Origin: Hybos culiciformis
Taxonomy: Eukaryota > Arthropoda > Insecta > Diptera > Hybotidae
NCBI GenBank assembly: GCA_964007475.1
Contig: OZ023275.1
Location: 3,038,001 to 3,102,000 of the forward strand
Reading direction: 5' to 3'
DNA length: 64,000 nt
Part shown: positions 26,201-39,172 of the stretch, piece by piece
How positions within the stretch are numbered: position 1 is the first letter of the stretch
Layout of the letters: each line of letters starts with the position of its first letter
The notes under the pieces: model-generated
The model's database searches: none
The model's input: the letters and a program-made list of their open reading frames with translations, nothing else
What the model was told of the DNA's origin: nothing
Translations under genes and position numbers: made by a program

Positions 26201-29200
26201 GCCTAGATCAATAATTTAAATTATTAGTCTCTTTTCTCGACCAGTACGAGTTTTACTTCTAAATTATTGTTATATTCAAATTGATTGTAAAACACAATAT
26301 TTGTAATAAGTTCATTAAATGACACGAAAATTTAGGTATGTTTAATCTAAAAGTGTACTTAATGAATTGAAAGTATACTATTTACTATATAGGCTCTAAA
26401 TAATAATAGAAAGTAATATATACTATCTTTCATTTAAAAGCCCAAGAAAAATGAAAAAATTCATTCCAACATGACGTCAGTTCAAGAATTTGCTATATAT
26501 ACAAAAAATGCTTAAAGTTTTAACAAATTGTTTTTTATTTATTTTAGAAAAAGTTTTCTAAACTTGTTTATGTCCTTTTTTTTTTACAATTTAGTAATCA
26601 CCATTCGAAAAAAATCATCATTTATTCCATTTTATTTTATTTTGCCTTTAAAGAAAGTTTTATTTTATACCTTATTTAAAAAAAAACTTTTTTTTTTTGC
26701 AAACAAAAAACTCTACACAAAATATTTTTAATCTTTGTACCTTGATTTATTCCGAAAATTTAGTTTTAAACATATATTAAGTATTATTTCTCTTTTAAAA
26801 ATCAGTTTTTATGCGAATCAAAATGAAATGCAAGATTTTATTTAATTGTGGTAATTATATGTGACTACTTTTTAACTTTTTCTAAGGGAAAGCTAAATAT
26901 TTTCGATAATTGACATATAGTTAGACAAGCTTCTGCACTCTTAATGAAATAACGTAAAAATATCTATAACGCTGATGTACATAATATAAAATGAGAGTTC
27001 TAATATTTTCATTTCAAAAACAATATAAATATATTATATAAATTAATATGTTTGTGCGATATTAGTTCCAAAAAGTAGGTGATAAATAAATAATTGTTTA
27101 CTACTTACGACCAAATCAACAATAATTAACATCAAAATTTTCTCAATACATTATAAATATATAATAATGTATAACATGTCACTGTGAATTTCCATTCATA
27201 ATGGGTCGTCAATAAAACCAAAAACTTATGTAAATAAACATCAAAACAAAATTTTATACCTTAAGATAATCTTTTCTATACATATATTATTATGTATTAT
27301 AGATATAACATATTATTATATATTAATCTAGAAACAGAGATAATAAAAACATGTGTATGCTACATGTAAATAAATTAAAAGCTAGTTTAGAGATTAAAAA
27401 AAAATCATAGATTTAGTGACAATTTTCTTCCTTAAAAAACAAAAAAAAAAATAATAATAATAATAATAATAATAAAAGAAAATACAATTATTGAAAACTT
27501 TTATCTCTTAAAACTTTTCCTGTACAATATATGTTTATTATTATTATTAGTCTATATATGTACAACGTTATGTTGATGTTTTCTATGTGAGATTTTCTAT
27601 TTATTTTTTATATATAAATATATATATTTTTTTTCCTGTTTTTCGAAAGTGAATTTGTTTTTATTTGTATTTATTTGTTTATTTATTTATTTATTTAATT
27701 TGTTTTTTTTTCATCTCAAATTATTGTGTTGACACGAGCCGTTCAAATTTTATGTTGAATAAAAATAACTTTTTAAAAGATTACTGAAAGTAAAATTTAA
27801 TTCGTTATACATTTTTATTTATTTTTTTTTTTTTTGGGTACAATAATTCAAGACTTTAATATGTTTTTCTTAACTTTTATTATATTTACAACAAGGCAAA
27901 ACTTTTAACTTTTTGGTATCAAAAAAAAAAAAATTTGTTTATTTTTTTTTTTTTTTATGTTTTCCTTTTTTCCTAATCCAATTTAGGGAGCAAAGAAAAA
28001 AAAACACAAAATTATAAACTTTTGTCATTTTAACATTTAATTAAATAAAATAAACATCTTTTTAATAATTTTCTGTCCATTAACCCTAAAAATTTATAGT
28101 TTTATATATTTCTATAAAAACAAAAAAAAAAAAAGAAAAGATTATTATGTATACAAAAATAACATCATAAACATAAAAATTGCCAGAAAGGGCAAAAATT
28201 ATTTTTTATTCCCAGATAAAGATCTTAATTCGTAAAATACCCTTATATTTATTTTGGCTTTTGTGGCTAGAAAAAAAATTTAATTTTTTTTTTGTTCTTA
28301 AAAACTTTTCCAAAAAAGTCATGATTCCGAAAAATGGAATCATTATTATTTTCTTTCTTCTTTTTTTTTTTTTTTTGACATTAAAACAAAAATTTAGATA
28401 ATTAATTGAAAATATTTATGAAAAAAAAAAATAAATAAAATTGAAATTTCATTTTAGAAAACTAAACACATTTCATATTCTCATAATCTCAATTAATAAA
28501 TTTCATATACTATTTTCATTAAGTTTTTGAATATCTATACTGTTTGCATAATAAATATACACTTTCTTGAATTTTTTTTATAATAATAGGAATTACATTC
28601 TTTTCATTTCCAATATATTCGATTATATTGACTTTTAAAATCATTCCTATGTATATCACACCCAACATTTATTACATTTATTTTATATTTTTATATTTTA
28701 ACTATCATTATTGGAGCAAAAGTTATACCTAATTTGTGCTAATAAAATAATTTTGTTGAAACCTGAAACACTTAATTTAGCTAGAAATATTGGCGACGAC
28801 GACGACAGGGACCAAAAATCTATCACGTGCCAAAATAAAAGTGTTAAAAACAATAATTTAATGTAATTGAATATTTAGCCGTGCGAAAATCTTTTTTGAC
28901 AAATAAAAAAAAAAACAAATACAAAAAATAAACAAAAATCACATACATATAGTTTGTTGTTTCTATTCGACAGATGTCATCACGTAACAACAATAAACAA
29001 ATATATAATTTAAGATTACTCTAATCTTAAAAAAGTACACATATATATTCTTGTATATAGGTATATGTTTTATGTAATTATGTAATTATTTATATGTATA
29101 ATATACATACCAAAACTTAAAAAATAAATAAATAAAGATAAATATATACGTATGAAAATATAAATAAATTTATAGCAATTTATCTTTCAAAAATTTATGA

Positions 29201-32200
29201 TGTCATCACATAAAACTCTTTAGGATATTTGAATAAAATATAAAAAAAAAATAAAAATTTATTTCACACATATGTTTTACAATAATTCTACATGTTAACA
29301 GTAATTGGAGTATATATACAACATTTATAATTATGTTTTATTCTATATACACAATCAAGGATAGAGTTAAAGGGTTTTTCAATTAAAATTGCATATTTCA
29401 AAAATATGATGATATTATATAAAATATAATATTTTTGTAATAAAAACAAAACTAAAATGCATTTAAATAAACACACATTTAAAGTATATATATTTATTTT
29501 TACAGTGAAACGACCTTACCAACTGCACAATATACAATATTCTGCAAAATTTAAAATAACTTAAATTTAGTTCTCAATATTCCTTCAAATATTTATTGTT
29601 AACTTCTATATATTCTTTTGAGAATCTTATAGTTTTATTTTTACAACACCTACTACTGATAAAGATATATGAATGAAAGAATGTTAAAGAAAATCCTAAG
29701 TATCGAAGATTAATTGAATTTAAATAAATTGATGAGAAATGGATTTTGATAATTTTTGATTAAGTTTTGAGGCGGCTTTGATTGAAAGCTTATTTTCTCT
29801 AATTTTGTGTTTATTATTAATTGAATTGGGAATGATATTAAACACTTCCAGCCATAGTTTTAAATTGATAGGTATTTACAATTTTAATTTTTGTTAAAAT
29901 TATTAAAGTAGGTAAATCACACGTTTATTATGGCAAAAATGGAATAATATAACATTATTTATAATGATATTCATAATTTTTCATCAAATAATATTTTATT
30001 GATAAGAATAATGTTTACGATAAAATATTCTTATTTTGATGGAGGTAAAAGAAAAGAAGTGAAAAAAAAACTAAATTTTGAGCTTTTCAACTTTTTACAA
30101 ATCATAAAAATATCAAAAATACATTCAAAATACAAGTAATGTTCATATAAATTCCCTTAAAACATTTTGATAAAATAAAAAAAATAAATACATTTATGAA
30201 ATGAATCCCTTTTTTTTTAGGGCATATAATGTACATTATTTATGTAATATTCATGAAACATTTTTTTTGTATGTTCATAATTGCATTTAGGCATCTATAT
30301 GGTATATATATTTTTTTTTTTTGTATTTATTGTCATCCATCACTCAGCTTAGTGATAATAATTTATCATTTCTGTCAATTTGGTTTTTCTCTAACTTTTT
30401 TATCCATTAAGGTATACCACGAGAGTTTTGCATTAACAATAATTGGGTCTTTTTCTGTCTGTTATTGGATTAAAAATTTCGGAAAATAGAACTAGAACTA
30501 CCTATCCACAGAATATTTATATTTAAAAAAGTTATTTTCATATGGCCTAAGTATACATACAAAAGCCATTAATGCATAGATTTTAAGGTTTTTTCTTAAT
30601 TCTGGATGAATATAATAGAATTAACGTTTTTTAAGTAATTTTGTTTTATATAAATAAAAGCTAAGTTGTTCATTAAAATCAAATCACTGTAACCTAATCA
30701 CTGTAACGTAATAAAATTCTATTTATTTGAAGGGCGATACTCAAGCTAGAACTTTACTTTGGACTTCATATCCAAAAGGCAAAAGACTCCTTCTATTTGA
30801 ATGTACTAATTAGATTTTTATTAAGCCCACAAACGCAACATAGACGGCTTAGATGATTAGGTATAGGTATTTTATACTAGGAACAAGCTAAGCTATCTAA
30901 TAATATTTTTAAGCCTTGAGTATTTGATGGAAACAAAACTGGCACGTCTTAAAACAGTCTTTTGAAAATGTTCGAATAGGCGAAGACAATTTACTTCCTT
31001 TTACAAGAAAAATTTTAAATTTTAATTTTTGATCCGGTTCGCATTTATTAATTAAATACATAATAACCCGTCCAAAAATATGTAGCAAATGAATTGTAGC
31101 AAAATTTGCTATTCTAGAGAAAAATAACAAAAAATATTTTTCATGATATTTTTATGAGAAATTTTGCTATAATCATAGATGAACAAATAAAATTGTCACA
31201 GAGTGGTTTAATATCCGTTTTTCCACTAACTGAAATTAAAAATGAAAAAGTGTTAATTAGTTGTTTAGGATTTATTACCATCCTTATCTCTTAACAAATT
31301 GAAATTTTGTATGTAATCATAAATATTGTAAAGAAAATCATGGAATAAAATAAAATTGAATTGAATCATATGAACATATAATATATTAAAAAATAAAACT
31401 ATAAGCTATTTTTCCTTCCTACGAACAAATAATAGCAAATTTTGATAATGTTCACTAGTTCGATTTTAACTATATACCCACATAGCAAAAAATATACAGA
31501 AAGTTAAAATCAAATTTTATTTTTTCTACACAATTTCAAATCCCTAATTACAAAAATTAACTTTTGTAAAAATTTAAAACACATATACATATACTTTATC
31601 TATATATACACAAAACAGTATGTATATATTTCTTTTTCATAGCAATTAGGTGTTGTAATTAAAGATGATTATTGTTTTTAATTGAAAGAAAGATAATACC
31701 TTTTGAATTTAATTAGAAAATCTAATAGAAAAATAATGAAATTTTAGATACAAAAAAAAAAAATAAAATAAAAAAAATAAATAAAGAAAAATAATATTTT
31801 CTAAAAATAACGAACAAAAATATAATCCTTATTCTTCACAGATAAAATAAAAAAAATTAAAATTTTTTTTTTCTCTTCAACATTTTCCTGTTTAAGTTGT
31901 AAAAAATCATTATAAAATATTTTCATTTTTATTTTATATTTTTTTTAGTTCTGAATTAATATATATTTTTTGTTGTTCTTGAATTTCCGTTTATTGCAGA
32001 AAATAGGTCCATTGTGTTATTTCAAATTATGAAAAAACAAAAAAAATAAAAAATTCTTTTTTTTCATTGTTTTTAATTCTTTATCTATATATAGTACATG
32101 CATAGAATAAACATAATCATAGAATATAATCTTTTAAAAGGAGGGAATTTTTTTTTTTTTTCACAATAATAGGGTAGAGAGATGGAATATAATTTTTTTT

Positions 32201-35200
32201 TTCCCGAAAATAACAACAAAAAAAAATTATGACTTTTCTTCAGGTGGAAATTGTGTAAAAAATGATAATGATATTATTATAGTAGTACACCATTATAATG
32301 TTATTGTTTTTATTTTGATAATTTAGTTCTCCTTTTTTTTTTTAACAGTATAGTATTAAAGAAAAATTGCGCTTCATGTGGAAATGTTTTTGATGCCAAA
32401 TTTATTTTTCGTTTTTTTTTTATTTTTCATTGTTTTGAGAAAATTCTATATTTTATTCTATTTTTGTTTTATTTTTTTTTTTCTTAAATAAACCAAAAAT
32501 TATCTACAATTTATATTCGCTTAAAAGAATAAATATACTCAAGGGTTTTCAATCCCAAATAAATAATAATAATATTAAAAAAAAAGAAGCAGAAGAAGAA
32601 GTGTTTTAAGCAATAAAAATAAAATATAATATATTTACAAGAAATATTATGACATTGCACTTTGAAAAAGTTTTTATAAATTTTTTTTTTATTTGCTTCC
32701 TGAAAACTTATAAAAAGGATAAAAGGCGGGAAATTTAAGCAATTAAAGAAGTGCGTTTGAAATAAAGAAAATAATGTTGGCAATTGAATTCTTAAACTTT
32801 TTACTTCAGAATTTTATTTATTATTATTATTATTATTTTTTTTTTTTTTTAATTTTGTAAAAAGTTTTCTTTTTGGTGATGATTATGTTAAAGGATTTAA
32901 AAGCATTCGTGTTTAAATGCATAAAGTAACTCTTATAATATGCTAAAGTAACATTTATATATAGTCTTATAAAAATGCACATTTCACATTTCAGGAAAAT
33001 TAATGGAAATGTTAAAATTGATATCATATCTTTGATATTTTAATTTTTATTTTATTTAAAACCTTTGCTACTAATGCACATTAGGAAGATATACATTTAT
33101 GTTTTATTGATGCATTAATATTATTTTTATGCGGCGCTTACTTATTCTGTTTTAAATATACATTTTGCTTCAAACATCAAAATGATTTTTATTTTTTGTT
33201 TGTGAACAAACAATAAGTGATATACCTATACTAAAAGCATAAAAATTCCATATTTTAAAACTCTATTTCCCACAGCGATAAATAAAGAAAAAAATAAATA
33301 AATAAAAAAAATAGTATGTATTAAAAAGAAATATAAGGTGTAACGAAAGCGTCTGTAAAAGATATTTTTATATTTTCTAATTTATACAAGTTTCCATATT
33401 TTACTGTTGTTTTTGTTATTGTTGTTTTTTGTTTAAGTACCCACTATTATTTTTCACAAAACAAAGAAGAATAATGATGTCTTATGAATTTTTGAAAGCA
33501 ACACTGGGAAAATTTCATCTGTTTGATTCAAATATTATAACTCGATGTCTCGTCATTTTTGTTTTACAAATTATACTTATTATTTTTTATAATTTATTTC
33601 TATAATTTATTTATTTCTATAATTTTTTTCAATTGAACAAGGCAAACAATTTTTGATTAGTGAGAATTAGAAATTGATGTTTAGTACTTTATTAAGAAAT
33701 TATGTATTTCTGGAAAATTTTAGATAAAATAATTTACTAATTAAAAAAGAAATTCTTTATCTTTTAATATGTATTTGAAAGAATTTTGAAGTTTTACTAC
33801 TATCTGCTTGACACTGCACTTACCACTATCTGCCAATCGGGCTACAATTCATTCGAATGTATACGTTAATATTAATCTGAATATCAAGTTATTCAAATGG
33901 AAAACCTAGATAATAGATAAAATAAAGTTTAACGAAAATTTTCTTTTTTTCAGTGCAATAAATAAGGAAAGAAAAATAATATTTCTTACATTAAGATAAT
34001 GGGTTTGGATATTTTTTCCGCTAAAAATAGGTAAAAAAAAGATAAAAAAAAAAAATAAAACAGAAACTAGAGAATAAAACATATAATGTTATAGTGGTCT
34101 CTTTATTCCTGTATTATAACTTAGAGAGGAAGAACTCATTTTCACAAGAGATGCAATTATTTTGTAATTAAAATTATAATATTTATAGCATCATATAATA
34201 CAAAAGCAAGAAAAAACATTTTATATTCATGTTTTAAGGCTAATAGAAAATCAATACAAAAAAAAATAGTAAACTAATTAATGTAAACAAAAATATATTT
34301 TTGTACAATCTTATTTGAGGGTATAGATAATTATGATTTTAAGAAAAATTAACTCAATTTCCTTGCTAAAAAAAAATTTTATCTTGCAAGGAAATGGGAA
34401 TTAAGATTGCGTAGAATCATTAAATCTTATTTTAAATGATTTTTCTGCTTTAAGTTCGTCAAAAAACCTCCGCTGAGAATGTTAACAAAAACATAACTCA
34501 TGAAATATGCTAGGAATTTCAGCCCTTGGCAGATGATTTTAAAAATAAATATTATATACATAATTATTTTACATAATTCTACATAATTATTTTATAATCC
34601 TTAGTAGTTTGACGACGAACAAAATATATGAGTCTCTTTATATTATATTTACACTTTATTTACTTCTTAATATAATCTTGTTTTTATAAATTTTAACATA
34701 CAACTTTTATGCTAATTTGATTATGTACAAATATCATAAGCCAAATAATATTAGTGGCTCAAAAATATAATAAAATTACAAATTAGTGGCTTTCAAACCT
34801 TTGTATAATATTTATATACTTGTTTTTTTTTTTTTTTCCAAATTACTTTAAGATATAAATAATTAGTGTACGACCCAACCTTTTAATTCTTAACATAATG
34901 TTTTTTGATTAATTTTATGTGTTTTTTAAAGAAAATTGCGCAATTAACCTCAAGTAAAACGAATTGAATATTCAAGGGTTATACAAAAAAATAATAATAA
35001 TAATAATAACACGAATATATTTTTAAAATCATACTTATAACATTCACTTTTGATGTTCATGTTAATTTTTTATCACTCTATGTTGTTTTATGAAAAAAAT
35101 AAAACAATAAATGTTACAAAATAATACCTTTGCAAAAGGGGAAACAATTTTATTTATCATCAATTTGTCACACATATATGTATGTATTTGCATGATATAA

Positions 35201-37343
35201 AATATGAAATTAATGAAAAATTGTATAACCTTCGAATACGATTGACATAAAAGGATTCAATTAAGGTGAATTAATTAATTCGAGGAAAACTGATAAAAAA
35301 AAATTTTTCAGCTCAAACATAATATAACCACGCATTGATGATTGTTTATCGTCATTTCAAAATTTGTTAAAGTTTTTTATTAACTAATTTTTTTAATTAA
35401 TATGGTCTTTTTGCTTGAATTTGACACCAAATAAAATTGCCAAAGAGAAATTCAAGGATATACGTAATGAACTGTATGGAATATATAGAATAAGAATCGC
35501 ATCAGTTTTTATTAGCTCCAGTCAAATTCTAGATATCTGCCGCAATTTTAATATTCAATTAAAAAATAATAAAAATGTTACATTTTATTGCACTTATAAA
35601 TCTGCAATGATCGAAACTTTTTAATTTGAATTTTAATATTCAAACTCCCTTAGCTTAATATATAAAGTTTTCTATTTCACTTCTTCAGAATTTAAATGGA
35701 ATTTCTTGTGTCACACAAGATAACTTATTGAAACTAAGTGAAATTCCTCAAGGATTCGGTAATTTGAATTTTCAAAGTTTCAGTTGTGTATATTGTATAA
35801 ACTAAAAAATTTGAAACTTTTGTCAAACTTTATTATTCCATTATGTTTCGAAGATATTATTTAAGACTAAATAATAATTTTGTCTTTTTCAATTTTCACA
35901 TATTTTTTTTTTTAAATAATTATTTAAGGTTTATTACACAAAACCATAATGTATTGCAAATATATACATTTACAAACAATACAATATATAGCTTTATGCA
36001 TTTAGGTTCATATTTTAATGTTTAATCTATATATGTATAGGATATTTTAACATGTTATGGATTAAAAATAGCATATGAATAAATTAAAAATTAAAAATAT
36101 ATAAATGTGAATTTTCCTTTTTAATATACATATTATATAAAAAAAAAAAAAATAATAATAATAATGTAGTATATTTTTATAATATAAGATGTATAGTATT
36201 CACATATAATATTTATTATGACAAAAATATAATAATACATAATATTTGTATTAAGCATGGTATACAAAAGAATAATTATTATTATTGCTTAAAAATATTG
36301 AAATGTGGGACCATGAAAGAAGAAAAATTTTTTTTTTTTATGTTTAATATATTATTACATTTATATAGATATACATAATAATATATATATATATACAACT
36401 TATTAAAAACATCAAACAGCCCCAATAGTATTTTATTTATGCTTTTTAAGGCATCGAAACAAAATTCTTTGAAAAGTTTCTCTTTAAAATTTATAAATAC
36501 ATAAATGTGGAGATAAAAATTATTCAGGGAAATATGCAGAAACCAAATAATAAAAATAAAAATATATATATAAATATATATAATATTTAATATATAAATT
36601 TTTATTTTTTATTATGGTTATAAAGTTTTTTAGGGACATACATGATAATGCAATTAAGAATTTTAAGATGTTTAGAGTATATGAATGTATAAACTTAAAA
36701 TGCAGGATATGAGATACAAATATTATGCCAAAAAAAAAAAAAAACAAATTACTTATGTTTCAAAAACTTGAAAAAAATTTGAAAGTAAGGATATACTTAA
36801 TTTATGTTTTTTTTTTTTTTCGACTATAAATTTATAAACTTGGCATAGAAAAAATAATAGCAAAATTCCTTGTTATAAATTTTTGTTACTATCGATATGT
36901 ACAATTTTTGGTAAAATCATTATAATGTCATTGAATAAAAGCGGAGACACCACCATCGGCTCCACTTTTCGATCAATTGAAATATTTATTTAAATTTAAA
37001 AAAAAAAATTATTGAAATTTGACATAATAAAATTCATTGAAAAAAGAAGAGTAGACTACACATCTTACTCATCGCCTTCATAGGCTACGAAAATCACTTG
37101 CTCGAAAAAATAGAGAATTAAAGTTTTTTAATATTGTTTGAATAAACTTTTTTGATATGAAAGATTTTTTATTAATGACTGAGATTCAGTCATTTCACTT
37201 ATACAAGTTAAAAACTTATTAATTTGTATCATGTGATGAAGCCAATAATTTGATTTAAGGTCTCGCTAACATTTTTACCGACAATCAAGATTAAAGTCGG
37301 TAGAATTTCATAGCATAATTTCCTGCTGTCGTATAAAGTTTCA

Positions 37344-37369
37344 AAATGCAAATGCAAAATGCAAATGCA
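37344..37369. repeat. Two 13-bp tandem units containing the octamer ATGCAAAT
   Basis: The unit AAATGCAAATGCA is repeated twice exactly. ATGCAAAT, the classical POU-domain octamer site, occurs at 37346 and 37359. A regulatory role is speculation; simple repeats in AT-rich DNA can produce this by chance. Confidence 0.7.
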
Positions 37370-38435
37370 ATTTTTCTTTCATATCTTTTTTACGAATTGG
37401 TTCAAACAGTGGATTCAAGCTGTTACCACTTAAAAAAAATTTTTTTTCGTATAAACTAACATTTATCTTGTATGTATATATTTTTTATTTTTCATTTTGA
37501 ATAAAGAGAGCAGACTAACACGAAATTTTTTTATTATATACGCAACAATTATTATATCATACAAATGAAAATATGAGAATTAAAAAATAAATTAAAAAAA
37601 AAAAGCTATTTCAAAGAAATTATTAAAGCCACTTTATTTTTTAAATTTTCTTTTTATATCCGATTTGAAAAAGAAATTTTATTTTATTATGTATATATAT
37701 AATAGGGTATTATATGTAATGATTGTCATATAGGGTTTGAGTTTCAATTATATGAAATAATTAGATTTTTTGAAATTGAAATTTAAATGAGGATATAGTA
37801 CAGGTATATAAGTATTAATTTTAAATTATAAAGAATATAATATTATAAAAATTAGGGAACTTAACAAACTGAATTGTAAGAAATAATTTGAAATAAATGT
37901 TATAAAAATATTTTTATAAAATGGCCAATAATGTACATAAATGAAAAAATTTAACTATAAGAACCTATATATTTTTATGTCACTATTTTATATCAGTTTT
38001 AGTATTTTAATCAAACCGAAAAAACAGAACATACTGAAAAAAAAAATGTATACTAATGATGAATATTGTACAAAGTACCCTGTATAAAGATATTTTTTTT
38101 TTTTTCATTATAAAGAATCCTTGTTATATATTGCAATTAAAATTATTCAGATTTTTCTTTTAATTCATTACAATTGAATAGAAACGGAAATTCTTTGTGG
38201 TTTCGCCTTTTAAATTTGAATAAAAAGATTAAATTTATTCATGTATGCACGCATAATTTTCAAAAATTCATATTATTTATGAAAAAGATTTATGTAGGTA
38301 TTCATAATGTATTAGGTTTATGTATATGGAATTTATCTCTTCCATTTTTGAGATAAATATGTACATACGAATATGAAAAGATATAGGAATATGAAAAGAT
38401 AAATAAATTTATGATTATTTTTAACGGGTCTACGT

Positions 38436-38733
38436 ATGAATCTTAAATTAATATTCAAACATGAAAGTTACCCCATAGATAAGAGATTTGGGCCTATTTA
38501 TGATTTAATTTACCCATATGGATTAAGGACGCATGAAAATATCAATGAAATCATTGAAAAGATGTTTGTTAGTAAGTATTTTGAAGAAATTGAAAAAATT
38601 TTGGATATATGGAATGGATATTATATACGGAGAGTCCTATATTTGTCATATCTTATACGTATTATATTTCATAAATTAAGTACTGTAAATGTTTTCGGCT
38701 TTGTTGTGATGGTATCTATCATTACCATTCGAC
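38436..38733 (+). CDS. Unrecognised open frame running into the hAT-like MITE
   Basis: The frame is 105 codons, starting MNLKLIFKHESYPIDKRFGP; the last few codons and the stop (38751-38753) lie in the MITE beginning at 38734. The first 60 residues look less low-complexity than most chance frames here, with charged residues, PYGLRTHENINEIIEKMF and a helix-like KYFEEIEKILDIW segment. I do not recognise a family, and no splice sites or start context argue strongly for a gene. It could be a fragment of a decayed gene or transposon, or chance in AT-rich DNA. Confidence 0.2.
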
Positions 38734-39164
38734 CAGCGCCGGCTCGTACATAGGTGTTGCGACACTGCAGCACCTTCAAGAAATTTCAAAAGATTAAACT
38801 CATAAAAAATTTGTTGTTAACCTTGAATTTTTCTTAGCTTGAAATTATTTTTAAATTAAATACCTATGCAATTGTCTGTAAAATTTTAATGAACAAGAGT
38901 AGTCTACTTTCAGGCTATTTAAATTTTTAGAAAATACTTTTCAAAAATAGGTGCAGAAATCCATTTAACAGAATTTTTGGATTGCGAATTTCACAGTAGG
39001 AATTTTTTTTTTAAATGGGATGTTTATTGTTTGTTTTCAATTTTCTAAACTGATTTTCATGTACATTATGTATATGGGGTATAATCATAAAACATTTATA
39101 ATTAAAAAAAAGAGGTTTTATTTTTTGCAGCACCCTTTCTCAAAACTCTCACGAGCTGTCACTG
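38734..39164. mobile_element. hAT-like MITE (431 bp)
   Basis: The left end starts CAGCGCCGGCTCGT and the right end finishes ACGAGCTGTCACTG, which is its imperfect inverted complement. Both ends carry a GCAGCACC motif further in. The flanks CATTCGAC (38726-38733) and CATTGGAC (39165-39172) match at 7 of 8 bases, as for an old hAT 8-bp target duplication. There is no transposase inside. Confidence 0.75.
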
Positions 39165-39172
39165 CATTGGAC

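Larger units (their letters stand above)
21046..38435. other. Long AT-rich stretch with no supportable gene
   Basis: Mostly homopolymer tracts, (AAT)n near 27450-27475, TTTA repeats near 27680 and (TTA)n near 32820. Slightly GC-richer islands at 22270-22580, 28790-28835 (GACGAC repeat), 30700-31080, 33790-33870 and 36940-36975 do not resolve into known proteins. If the Dpr gene has upstream non-coding exons, this could be intron; otherwise it is intergenic. Confidence 0.55.

Noticed and set aside
34446..34620. A small MITE bounded by GTTCGTCAAA / TTTGACGACGAAC
   Set aside because: The inverted match is only about ten bases with an interruption, and no target duplication was found.
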